A DNA stretch of 6,147 bases from Pseudomonadales bacterium (GTDB lineage: Bacteria > Pseudomonadota > Gammaproteobacteria > Pseudomonadales > Azotimanducaceae). Below the pieces are notes generated by a model. That model was given only the letters and a program-made list of their open reading frames with translations, was not told the DNA's origin and did not search any database. Within the stretch, counting starts at the first letter, position 1. Each line of letters opens with the position of its first letter. Positions 1 to 5,967 of this stretch are shown in pieces. The DNA lies in the NCBI GenBank assembly GCA_022448765.1, contig JAKUTI010000169.1, positions 1 to 6,147 on the forward strand, written 5' to 3'. The position numbers and the translations under genes are program-made.

Positions 1-194
1 ATAGACATGGTGGCGTTGGTGAAATTCTTCGCGATGTATGTCCTGAAGGGGGCGTTGATCTGGATAAACCGGCCGACGTCTTGGCTAAGGTCTAATCGTT
101 TCTCGATAATCCCCCAGCCGTTGCTGACCATGCATACACGTTACAGAACATGTGTCAGCAGACCATCGCCATGTACCAAGAATTGCTGTCGTGA
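1..194 (+). pseudogene. C-terminal end of a family 4 (GT-B) glycosyltransferase, interrupted by an in-frame TAA
   Basis: The frame beginning at base 3 reads RHGGVGEILRDVCPEG, then VDLDKPADVLAKV, a TAA stop at 93-95, then SFLDNPPAVADHAYTLQNM and CQQTIAMYQELLS, ending at TGA 192-194. The GGVGEILRD stretch resembles the sugar-nucleotide-site loop of GT4 enzymes (usually GG.pEil.dG..G.lv). The part after the TAA looks like the usual GT4 tail: a 'last helix' with small and charged residues ending in a Y..LL motif. Coding character therefore continues across the stop, and the final TGA overlaps the ATG of the next gene (TGATG), as expected for an intact operon. The TAA removes about 32 residues. 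It may be a true nonsense mutation (CAA to TAA is one transition), a sequencing or assembly error, or a tolerated truncation. The N-terminal part lies outside the window. Such enzymes move a sugar from a nucleotide donor onto a growing glycan at the inner membrane; donor and acceptor cannot be inferred. Confidence 0.72.
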
Positions 195-1003
195 TGACGG
201 CTGCAGCAATCGCGGCTTGTGTCGTCTTTCTGGGTTTCTCGCTTCGTTACGCATGGTGGAGGAGCAAAGTACCTGAATCCAAGCCACGCGTGTTGATGTA
301 CCACATGATCGCTTCGCCGGTTCCGCGAGCCCGATTCAACAAATTACGTGTGGATCCGAAGATGTTCGAGCGTCAAATTAAGTGGTTACGGGATGACGGT
401 TGGACGTTCGTTTTTGTTTCTGATTTATTGCAAAACACCCAACCAAAATCCGTAGCCATCACGTTCGATGATGGCTATCTGGATAATTTCACACATGCCG
501 ATGCGATTCTTGAAAAGTACGATGCGAAAGCAACCCTGTACCTAGTGGTTGATCGTCACAACCGTGATTGGTCCGCGTATAAGAATCCCGACCGTCGAGA
601 CGGCGAGCTCGGTCGGGAAGATAAATTAGACAATGAGCACGTGAAGACGATGATTGAATCGAATCGTTGGGAACTTGGTGCACACACGGAGACCCACGCC
701 TATCTGCCGGCGCTCCGGTTGGAAGCTAAGCGGCGAGAAATTGAGGGCGGCAAACGGAAACTCGCCGAGACGTTCGGGGTGCAGGTCAACAGTTTTGCGT
801 ATCCCTTTGGAGACTACGAACGAGAGGATGTGGATCTGGTTCGAACCGTCGGATTTACTTCGGCGGTCACGACCCAGCCCGGTATAGCGACAGACGTTTC
901 CGACGAGCGTTTCGAAATAAGGAGAATTAAAGTAACTGGGCAAGACAACATGTTTGTGTTCAGGATGCGATTGCAAACCGGATTTCGAGGTGTGCGGGGA
1001 TGA
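194..1003 (+). CDS. Membrane-anchored polysaccharide deacetylase (NodB homology domain, CE4)
   Basis: This encodes 269 aa from the ATG at 194. A GTG at 152 would add 14 residues, but it lacks a ribosome site and would overlap the upstream glycosyltransferase tail by 43 bases. The ATG at 194 overlaps that gene's TGA as TGATG and puts the hydrophobic segment (about 3-20, AAAIAACVVFLGF) right at the N-terminus as a signal anchor. The NodB domain follows: LMYHMI at 34-39, TFDDGY at 90-95 (catalytic base D92, metal ligand D93), GAHTETH at 162-168 (metal ligands H164 and H168) and FAYPFGDYE at 201-209 (motif 3). All active-site elements of the CE4 family are present, so the enzyme should be active and metal dependent. 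It likely removes N- or O-acetyl groups from an envelope polysaccharide, with the domain on the periplasmic side. The substrate is unknown. Its stop overlaps the next start (ATGA). Confidence 0.92.
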   Translation: MTAAAIAACVVFLGFSLRYAWWRSKVPESKPRVLMYHMIASPVPRARFNKLRVDPKMFERQIKWLRDDGWTFVFVSDLLQNTQPKSVAITFDDGYLDNFTHADAILEKYDAKATLYLVVDRHNRDWSAYKNPDRRDGELGREDKLDNEHVKTMIESNRWELGAHTETHAYLPALRLEAKRREIEGGKRKLAETFGVQVNSFAYPFGDYEREDVDLVRTVGFTSAVTTQPGIATDVSDERFEIRRIKVTGQDNMFVFRMRLQTGFRGVRG

Positions 1004-2013
1004 CGGACGGTCTCCGCGTTTGGCTTTTGTCCGATGGCGTCCCTGGGCACCTCAACCAGGCTCGCGGATTGGCATACTGGATGGCTAAACAGCTACCACT
1101 ATACGTGGAAGAAGTTTCGCTGCGATTGCGAGCGCGAACGCTGAGTCGCCGTGTGTTGCCGATGTGGATCAAGCGATCGATGGACCCGTTGCGCGCGTTG
1201 GAGTGGGCGTACAACGTAGACTATCCTGAAGATGCTCCAGACCTGATTATCTCGGCGGGGGGGAATACGGCATTCGCGAATGTCCTCCTAAAAAGGCGTT
1301 TCGGAGTACCCAATGTATTTATAGGCTCTGGGCGGCGCCTCGATGGCAACACGTTTGCAGCGCATTTGACTCTGGAGTCGACCGGTGGCCACTCGAACAT
1401 TCGGATGACGTTAAGTCCTTCAACCGTCGACGCGTTTCAAATTGTTGAGGCGGGTAGAAGTTGGCGCAAGACCGTGGTGCCTTTGGATCAGCAGCTGTTT
1501 TGCATGGCCTGCGGCGGGAATGGTGCCGGAATTCGCTACGGTGTTAAGGATTGGATCCGCCTTGGTCACTGGATGAGTCGGATGGCGAGCGAATTGGGGA
1601 TTCGATGGTTGGTTTCGACTTCCCGTCGAACAACGCCTAGGGGCGAATCTGCGCTGCGTGAGGCGATCGCGCCCGCTGCGTTGGCTTACGCCGTATGGTG
1701 GCACCAGGATCCGGAGCCGATATTTCATCAACTTTTAGGTGCCGCCGACTGCAACTTTGTAACGCACGACAGCATGTCGATGATCAACGAATGCATAAGC
1801 GCGGAACGACCGCTCGTGGTTGTAGAAGGTGGACTAGGACGCCCAGATACGCGTTACGAGAACGTGTTGAAAAAATTTTCGGAGCTCGGTTTTTGCCGTC
1901 GAATGCAAGTTGATGCAGAGTTTCAGGGAACTCCTAGGCTCTCTGCACCTGCTAGCCAATTTCACCAGGCCCTGGCACGAGAAGTATTGGGAGCGCTGTC
2001 GATTAACGATTAA
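1000..2013 (+). CDS. ELM1 family protein (DUF1022), GT-B-like, function unknown in bacteria
   Basis: This 337-aa protein starts at an ATG sharing four bases with the deacetylase stop. A GAGG at 987-990, nine bases upstream, supports the start. Recognisable family blocks are LLSDGVPGHLNQARGL (9-24), IISAGGNTA (83-91), CGGNGAG (171-177), VSTSRRTTP (205-213) and VTHDSMSMINECISAERP (254-271), followed by a LVVVEGGLGR stretch. The order and spacing match the family named after plant ELM1, which acts in mitochondrial fission. The bacterial members are common in proteobacteria and their blocks resemble those of GT-B nucleotide-sugar enzymes: a glycine-rich N-terminal loop and a C-terminal DS.SM..E block like a donor-site motif. 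No signal peptide or membrane segment is visible, so it is probably cytosolic. In this operon a glycosyltransferase-like role in surface glycan assembly is an inference; the family assignment is firm. Confidence 0.88.
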   Translation: MTDGLRVWLLSDGVPGHLNQARGLAYWMAKQLPLYVEEVSLRLRARTLSRRVLPMWIKRSMDPLRALEWAYNVDYPEDAPDLIISAGGNTAFANVLLKRRFGVPNVFIGSGRRLDGNTFAAHLTLESTGGHSNIRMTLSPSTVDAFQIVEAGRSWRKTVVPLDQQLFCMACGGNGAGIRYGVKDWIRLGHWMSRMASELGIRWLVSTSRRTTPRGESALREAIAPAALAYAVWWHQDPEPIFHQLLGAADCNFVTHDSMSMINECISAERPLVVVEGGLGRPDTRYENVLKKFSELGFCRRMQVDAEFQGTPRLSAPASQFHQALAREVLGALSIND

Positions 2014-2045
2014 CTAGGCACATGGTCGGGAAAAAACTATGCATG

Positions 2046-2063
2046 TATGAGATTGTTCTCATA
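2046..2063. repeat. Perfect 7-bp inverted repeat upstream of the DUF3108-like gene
   Basis: TATGAGA (2046-2052) and TCTCATA (2057-2063) are exact reverse complements around a TTGT spacer. The element lies in the only sizeable gap of the plus-strand cluster, 16 bases before the GTG start of the next gene. It could be an operator or a small mRNA hairpin next to the ribosome site. No T-run follows, so it is not an intrinsic terminator. No flanking promoter hexamers could be assigned with confidence. Confidence 0.5.
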
Positions 2064-2070
2064 ATCGAGT

Positions 2071-2074
2071 GAGG
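2071..2074 (+). promoter_or_regulatory. Ribosome binding site favouring the GTG start at 2080
   Basis: GAGG at 2071-2074 (within GAGTGAGGGG) sits five bases before GTG 2080. The competing ATG at 2101 has no purine-rich Shine-Dalgarno sequence at a fitting distance. This supports the longer protein, although the ATG would give a more usual signal peptide beginning MKCCINVGVLLLL. Confidence 0.5.
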
Positions 2075-2079
2075 GGCTT

Positions 2080-2799
2080 GTGATTCGATCGAACGAATCA
2101 ATGAAATGCTGCATCAACGTTGGCGTATTGCTCTTGCTGATGTTCACATCGAGCATCCTCGGTAGTGGCAACGACAATGACACCCACGCGCTTGTCTATG
2201 ACGCCCGGGTTGGCTTTCTGTCGGCAGGTACTCTTGAGGTCAACATGTTATTGAGTGATGGGCGCTACGAGATGTTCGGGGACGTTCGCACCAGCGGTGC
2301 GATCGAACGTTTTTTTCGCTGGCGTGGGAAGTTTGCCGCCGTCGGATTCATGGTCGAGGAGAGTCCACGCACAAGGGCATATCTGCTTTTTGAAGAAACA
2401 AAGAGCGCGCGCAAAGTTACTTTAGCTGCGCACGGGAGGACGACGATTCATCGACCTGCAGGTGCATCCCGTGAGGTTCAGTACCCGCGAGGTTCAGATT
2501 TGATGTCCGTGCTGTTCCTTACCAACCACTGTTTCAATTCGGCTTGGGTGCACGATGGCGAGGACGCGTATGAGGTGATCCTGAGGACAAGCCGGCAAAC
2601 CAAGGTTGAGCAGGGTAGAGCATATTTTCGTGGACGTGCAGAACAGTGCCGGTACCGTTTTCGCTACGGCAAAGACGAAGCGCGGGGCCTCGATGTTTGG
2701 CTAGGTCTTGATGATGATCGATTGGTACCAGTGCGGATACGTGTTCGAGTCCCATTTCGACCGGATGCATTGCTGAAGCTGAGGGCGCGCCGCTCGTGA
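2080..2799 (+). CDS. Exported DUF3108-like protein
   Basis: This encodes 239 aa from GTG 2080, or 232 aa if the ATG at 2101 is used. A hydrophobic segment at about 12-28 (INVGVLLLLMFTSSILG) followed by GSGNDND looks like a cleavable signal peptide, so the mature protein should be periplasmic or envelope-located. No lipobox is seen. The body is beta-rich: it opens with LVYDARVGFLSAGTLEV (38-54) and ends with CRYRFRYGKD, DVWLGLDDDRLVPVRIRV and VPF near 190-226. That pattern (Y.v.....aG...., then a vWls.d..r.PvriR end) is typical of DUF3108, a family of exported proteins with no established function. Two cysteines in the mature part, C151 and C190, could form a disulfide. It is separated from the ELM1-like gene by 66 bases and overlaps the methyltransferase start by four bases (GTGA). 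The domain call is from pattern recognition and is fairly but not fully secure. Confidence 0.7.
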   Translation: MIRSNESMKCCINVGVLLLLMFTSSILGSGNDNDTHALVYDARVGFLSAGTLEVNMLLSDGRYEMFGDVRTSGAIERFFRWRGKFAAVGFMVEESPRTRAYLLFEETKSARKVTLAAHGRTTIHRPAGASREVQYPRGSDLMSVLFLTNHCFNSAWVHDGEDAYEVILRTSRQTKVEQGRAYFRGRAEQCRYRFRYGKDEARGLDVWLGLDDDRLVPVRIRVRVPFRPDALLKLRARRS

Positions 2800-3506
2800 G
2801 CGATTGTCCGTCTTGCGCGTCGGGCCCTGGCCTTCCGTTTGGACATAAAGACGGGTTTTCGTTGCTGACCTGCGAGACATGCGAGTTGACCTATGTTGAC
2901 CCAATGCCAACGACCGCCGAGCTGGCAGAGTTCTACCGTGAGTACTATAAGACCCGACAATACCGAGGGAAGCTCGATGCCAAGGTGCGTCGGGCTCGAC
3001 GACGCATTCGGCGTCTCAAAAGGGGGCTGACCGGATCGCGCTTTATCGACGTTGGTTGCAATGTGGGTTTTGCGGTTGAGGCTGCGAGACAGAGTGGTTT
3101 TCAAGCGAAAGGTATCGACATTGACGAGGTGGCGATCGACGAAGCTCGAACACTATTTCCCGGTTGTCGGTTTGAGCATACCTCGGTGGAGACTCTGGCT
3201 TCCTCGGGGCAACGCTACGATGTTGTTTACTGTAGCGAGGTCATCGAGCACCTTCCCAACCTGGCGATCTTTTTGGAGGCGATTCGGCGGCTCATCTCTG
3301 ACGATGGACTGGCTTTTATTACAACGCCTGATCTAGGTCATCGATCGATTCGCCGTGATCCCTATGCTGACGACTTCATTCGGCCACCCGAACATCTGTT
3401 GTATTTCACCCGTCGTTCTATTGAACGGGTCATGCGCGGGCATGGATTTACACGAGTTCGGTTTCAGCACTCGTTCAAGCCGACGCTCAAGGTTCTTGCT
3501 CGTTGA
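2796..3506 (+). CDS. Class I SAM-dependent methyltransferase with N-terminal zinc ribbon
   Basis: This 236-aa protein starts at a GTG overlapping the previous stop. GAGG at 2781-2784 is a somewhat distant ribosome site (11 bases), so translational coupling is likely. The N-terminus has two CxxC knuckles, C4/C7 and C26/C29, followed by LTYVDPMPTTAELAEFY, a layout seen in methyltransferases that modify sugars or lipid-linked glycans. A basic linker (about 60-78, many Arg/Lys) leads to the Rossmann domain: motif I FIDVGCNVG (83-91), the acidic ribose-binding end of strand 2 in GIDID (107-110), YCSEVIEHL (145-153) and a late motif FITTPDLG (174-181). The PPEHLLYFTRRSIERVM block (197-213) is typical of methyltransferase type 12/23 families. 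It probably methylates a small or glycan-type substrate in the cytosol. Being last in this operon suggests a capping or tailoring step, which is inference. Confidence 0.85.
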   Translation: MSDCPSCASGPGLPFGHKDGFSLLTCETCELTYVDPMPTTAELAEFYREYYKTRQYRGKLDAKVRRARRRIRRLKRGLTGSRFIDVGCNVGFAVEAARQSGFQAKGIDIDEVAIDEARTLFPGCRFEHTSVETLASSGQRYDVVYCSEVIEHLPNLAIFLEAIRRLISDDGLAFITTPDLGHRSIRRDPYADDFIRPPEHLLYFTRRSIERVMRGHGFTRVRFQHSFKPTLKVLAR

Positions 3507-3517
3507 TTGGGTTTTGT

Positions 3518-3532
3518 CCGACGGTACGTCGG
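3518..3532. other. Short GC-rich hairpin between the convergent genes
   Basis: CCGACG (3518-3523) and CGTCGG (3527-3532) form a perfect 6-bp stem with a GTA loop, inside the 41 bases separating the methyltransferase stop from the transporter stop. The position suits a bidirectional transcription stop, but there is no T-tract after the stem on either strand (the TTTT at 3512-3515 precedes it on the plus strand), so a standard intrinsic terminator is not supported. Confidence 0.3.
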
Positions 3533-3547
3533 GTTGCGCCATCTCGA

Positions 3548-4942
3548 TCAGGTACTTGCTCGAACCTCTTGGACCCAGAACATCAATAGAAATCCCGCCA
3601 TCAGAAGAATTAGAACCGAACCGAAGCCTACTTGGTTGCCGTAAAACCGCGTAAAAAAAGCGACCATCAGAGGCGCAATGAACGTCGTAACCTGGCCAGA
3701 TAACGCGTAAAGGCCAAAAAACTTGGTCATCTCGGCTTCGGGCGCGATTCTTGCCAACATGGCGCGTGAATTTGCGTACGCCGACGTGATAAAAAGTGCA
3801 AAAAGCACCGAGACCAGCACGTAGAGAATTTCCGGAAGCGTGCGGAAGAAAGCGAAATCCCATACCGGAACGTCCATACCCGCGACGGGAATAAAGAGAA
3901 TCGTGGTTGGGGTGATGGATACCGCGATCAAGAGCGCCACACAGTTTCCACCGATGGTAACCAGGAGTGCTTTTTTTGATCCAACGAGATCGTCGAGCCA
4001 CCCGCCAACCAGACCGCCGGCGATCGCGAAGACGGTGAGAAACACAGCCAGTATTAGCCTCTCTGCTAACCCCCAATCGAACACGCCGGAAGCGTAAATA
4101 ATGCCAAAGGTCATGATCGCCACCTTGCCGTCGTTAAAGAGCATGCGTGCGAGAAGGTAGAGCCCGACATTGCGATAGTCGCGTAGACGACGAAGGGTTA
4201 ACCAGACGTCGGCCAGACCCTGTCGGATTGCGGTGCGAACGCTGATGCCGGTTCCAACCTGATCTGGAGTAAAGAGGAATAAAGGCAACGAGAACAGGAA
4301 CAACCAGATCGCGCTGATAGGCGCTGATATGCGATCGTGTTCGTGACTCGACACATCAAGTCCGAACAACACTTGGTCGGGAAGCCAGTCCCACTCGATG
4401 ATCGGTTGCGCTGGAAGAGCAAACGCATAAAGCATGGCGACCAAGATGATGAGCGTTCCTCCATTGCCGAGACTCAGGGCGAGACCCGATAAGCTGCCTA
4501 AGCGGTTGTACGGGACGATAGAAGGCAACATGGCGTTGTGAAAAACTTCTGTAAATGCGAAGCCGGTGCCCGCTATTGCGAGAGCGACCGACACGGTGAT
4601 CACGCCGCGCATTTCTTGACCAGGCACCGCGTACCAAAGCAGAAGGATTGCCGGGATCATCATGATTACGGACGCCGCTATCCATGGCTTGCGGCGTCCG
4701 ACTTTATCGGCGATGGCTCCGAGAAATGGCGCGAGACTCGCGGTAATAAGACCGGCGAAGCCGGTAATGTAACCCCAAATTTCCTGTCCGAGCACGGGAT
4801 CGCCGATCACGTCGTTGGTGAAGTACGGCCCAAAGATGTAGATCATGATTAGGATGTAGTAGGGGTTTCGAGCCCATTCGAATAACGCCCAGCTCACCTG
4901 TCCTCGACGATGATGAGATGTATTGGTTAGCGGGTCGGCCAT
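3548..4942 (-). CDS. UMF1-family (Atg22-like) MFS transporter
   Basis: This 464-aa protein has about 12 hydrophobic segments. The frame is open to a GTG at 5008 that would add 22 residues, but those are polar, without a ribosome site. The ATG at 4942 follows a weak GAGA and places the family start (VSWALFEWARNPYYILI, 16-32) close to the N-terminus as usual. The loop between segments 2 and 3, GAIADKVGRRKPW (75-87), is the MFS motif A, repeated in degenerate form as GGWLDDLVGSKKAL (313-326). The SRAMLARIAPEAEMTKFFG and LYALSGQ block (392-417) is the clearest mark of the UMF1 group, which includes the fungal vacuolar effluxer Atg22. A long periplasmic or cytosolic insertion near 175-207 separates the halves. 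It sits in the inner membrane. Bacterial UMF1 substrates are unknown, and no neighbour defines one. It is last in the minus-strand gene row, 127 bases after the PNPOx-like gene. Confidence 0.88.
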   Translation of the reverse strand: MADPLTNTSHHRRGQVSWALFEWARNPYYILIMIYIFGPYFTNDVIGDPVLGQEIWGYITGFAGLITASLAPFLGAIADKVGRRKPWIAASVIMMIPAILLLWYAVPGQEMRGVITVSVALAIAGTGFAFTEVFHNAMLPSIVPYNRLGSLSGLALSLGNGGTLIILVAMLYAFALPAQPIIEWDWLPDQVLFGLDVSSHEHDRISAPISAIWLFLFSLPLFLFTPDQVGTGISVRTAIRQGLADVWLTLRRLRDYRNVGLYLLARMLFNDGKVAIMTFGIIYASGVFDWGLAERLILAVFLTVFAIAGGLVGGWLDDLVGSKKALLVTIGGNCVALLIAVSITPTTILFIPVAGMDVPVWDFAFFRTLPEILYVLVSVLFALFITSAYANSRAMLARIAPEAEMTKFFGLYALSGQVTTFIAPLMVAFFTRFYGNQVGFGSVLILLMAGFLLMFWVQEVRAST

Positions 4943-5038
4943 GATTTCTCGAGAGGGCAAAGGTTCGGGCCGCGGATACTCGTGTCGCCCGACAAACAGT
5001 TTGGACACTTCGATCTAGAGATGGCGCGCGCAATCGGC

Positions 5039-5057
5039 GCGATCGGACTTAGATCGC
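5039..5057. other. Inverted repeat in the transporter leader
   Basis: GCGATC (5039-5044) and GATCGC (5052-5057) are perfect arms around a seven-base spacer. It lies just after the PNPOx-like gene stop and about 100 bases before the transporter ATG on the minus strand. No T-run follows, so it is a weak candidate for either a terminator or an operator. The remainder of the 4943-5069 gap shows nothing else convincing. Confidence 0.2.
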
Positions 5058-5069
5058 ACCGGGTCATCG

Positions 5070-5495
5070 TCACGCGGTTGATACTTCTTTATTGCCGCCT
5101 GACTGCACGGCTAATTTGTGGAGGTCGATTACTATGGCAATGCCACCCATCTCAGGATCGAACTGTCGTTCGACAGGGTGCATCTCATCGTACACCTTTT
5201 GGCACGCTTCACGCCCTGTTTCGACGCGTGCTCTACCCTCAAATTTTGCATAGAAGCGGCTACTTATGTCGCCGTAGATAAACGCGATATCGGGTCGATT
5301 GGGAATGGTCTTGAGAAGGTCGGAGTCCTTGTTGCGGACCCATATGGCGAGTTTATCTGGCGCGTGGACATGGGTGCTGCCGTAGAACGAGATGTGTGGT
5401 TTCCCATACGCGTCCACATAGGCGGCGGTCAGGGTCTTTCCGTCGTTGAGGGCCGAATCCAGTCGTTGGCGGAGCTCTGAACTGATGCTAATCAT
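5070..5495 (-). CDS. Pyridoxamine 5'-phosphate oxidase-like FMN-binding split-barrel protein
   Basis: This 141-aa protein starts at ATG 5495 with only a weak GAGA-like ribosome site. The layout is that of the small PNPOx-like fold: an N-terminal helix (ISSELRQRLDSALND), strand pair LTAAYVDAYGKPHISFYGST (22-41), then KLAIWVRNKDSDLLKTIPNRPDIAFIY (48-74), which contains the usual 'W.R..dSd.lk.i..np.vaf.y' pattern, then FYAKFEGRARVET (81-93) and a C-terminal helix and strand (GIAIVIDLHKLAV). It lacks the C-terminal extension of true PdxH, so pyridoxal phosphate synthesis is unlikely. Members of this fold bind FMN, F420 or haem and often act as small reductases or general stress proteins. The acceptor here is unknown. 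It is probably a cytosolic dimer. The gene lies 51 bases after the CPXCG gene and could share its transcript. Confidence 0.8.
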   Translation of the reverse strand: MISISSELRQRLDSALNDGKTLTAAYVDAYGKPHISFYGSTHVHAPDKLAIWVRNKDSDLLKTIPNRPDIAFIYGDISSRFYAKFEGRARVETGREACQKVYDEMHPVERQFDPEMGGIAIVIDLHKLAVQSGGNKEVSTA

Positions 5496-5546
5496 GATCT
5501 CGATGCATATGTTGGGCAGGTGGTTAGATATAGAATCACAAGTCGA

Positions 5547-5738
5547 CTATTCGGTCTCGCTTTTGGCCTCGACTCGGAGGGAATCTTCTTCAATATAGAC
5601 CGATATGATCATGGGTCGGCAGCAGACGAAGCAATCTTCCACGTATTCCTGGTGCGCGACCGAGAGATCTATGACCACCTCCGATGACTCTCCGCAATAG
5701 GGGCACCGGATGATGACGCTGTCGGTATCGAGCTTCAT
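5547..5738 (-). CDS. CPXCG motif-containing cysteine-rich protein (zinc-ribbon type)
   Basis: This 63-aa protein starts at ATG 5738. It carries RCPYCGESSEVVIDLS (11-26) with C12 and C15, and EDCFVCCRPMIISVYIEED (34-52) with C36, C39 and an extra C40. The two CxxC pairs, the CPYCGE sequence and the overall length match the CPXCG cysteine-rich family of gammaproteobacteria and relatives. The cysteines most likely bind one zinc ion. The role is unknown; nothing in the sequence indicates nucleic acid or protein binding beyond the zinc ribbon shape. No clear Shine-Dalgarno sequence precedes the ATG (the upstream bases read CTCCCG). It has no signal peptide, so it should be cytosolic. The small size and intact motif make this a genuine short gene rather than a chance reading frame. 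Confidence 0.9.
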   Translation of the reverse strand: MKLDTDSVIIRCPYCGESSEVVIDLSVAHQEYVEDCFVCCRPMIISVYIEEDSLRVEAKSETE

Positions 5739-5811
5739 CGGGAGGTATGTCGAGCCCGTAAGGCAGGCATTATCGGTTCATCAGAGTCGGCTGAAGAGGA
5801 GGCCATTCGGT

Positions 5812-5967
5812 ATGCTTGACCGGTTTGGTATACGCATTACCCCGCGCTCGAAGCGCCGTGCGACCAACATGATTGTCATTGGCTGGGTCTTAACTCGTAC
5901 TAGAGTCCTGCAGCCACAAGATCTTGCATACGCACCAAGCCAATGGGCGTTTGCCCTTCAAGAATGA
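5812..5967 (+). CDS. Doubtful 51-aa reading frame with a good ribosome site, antisense to the kdsD-like end
   Basis: AGGAGG at 5797-5802 lies nine bases before an ATG at 5812, and the frame runs 51 codons to 5967. It begins MLDRFGIRITPRSKRRATN, is basic, and has one short hydrophobic patch (MIVIGWVL). Its last 68 bases are antisense to the isomerase gene. The first half fills the otherwise empty gap 5739-5899. No family is recognised, and a chance Shine-Dalgarno is quite possible, so this is listed as a candidate only. Confidence 0.15.
   Translation: MLDRFGIRITPRSKRRATNMIVIGWVLTRTRVLQPQDLAYAPSQWAFALQE

Noticed and set aside
93..95. Stop-codon reassignment or readthrough at the internal TAA
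   Set aside because: The ELM1-like gene ends naturally at TAA, TGA and TAG also serve as ends, and no other gene here contains an internal stop.
7..276. An 89-codon plus-strand frame at the left end
   Set aside because: It is out of frame with the glycosyltransferase tail and the deacetylase, and its translation is rich in Cys, Arg and Ser without any family pattern.
2000..2013. Short direct repeat GATTAAC GATTAAC at the end of the ELM1-like gene
   Set aside because: Two seven-base copies inside coding sequence are likely to be chance and show no link to a site or element.
3333..4076. A long minus-strand frame over the methyltransferase end and the transporter
   Set aside because: It is a shadow frame; the transporter frame has clear membrane segments and family motifs, while this one is rich in Arg, Ser and Gly with no pattern.
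4943..5008. N-terminal extension of the transporter to GTG 5008
   Set aside because: The extra 22 residues are polar and Pro-rich, no ribosome site precedes the GTG, and UMF1 proteins normally begin close to the W(A/E)..DWA-like block.
5844..5856. Hairpin GCGCT-CGA-AGCGC downstream of the isomerase gene as a terminator
   Set aside because: The stem is only five pairs and no T-run follows on the minus strand, so a terminator is not supported.
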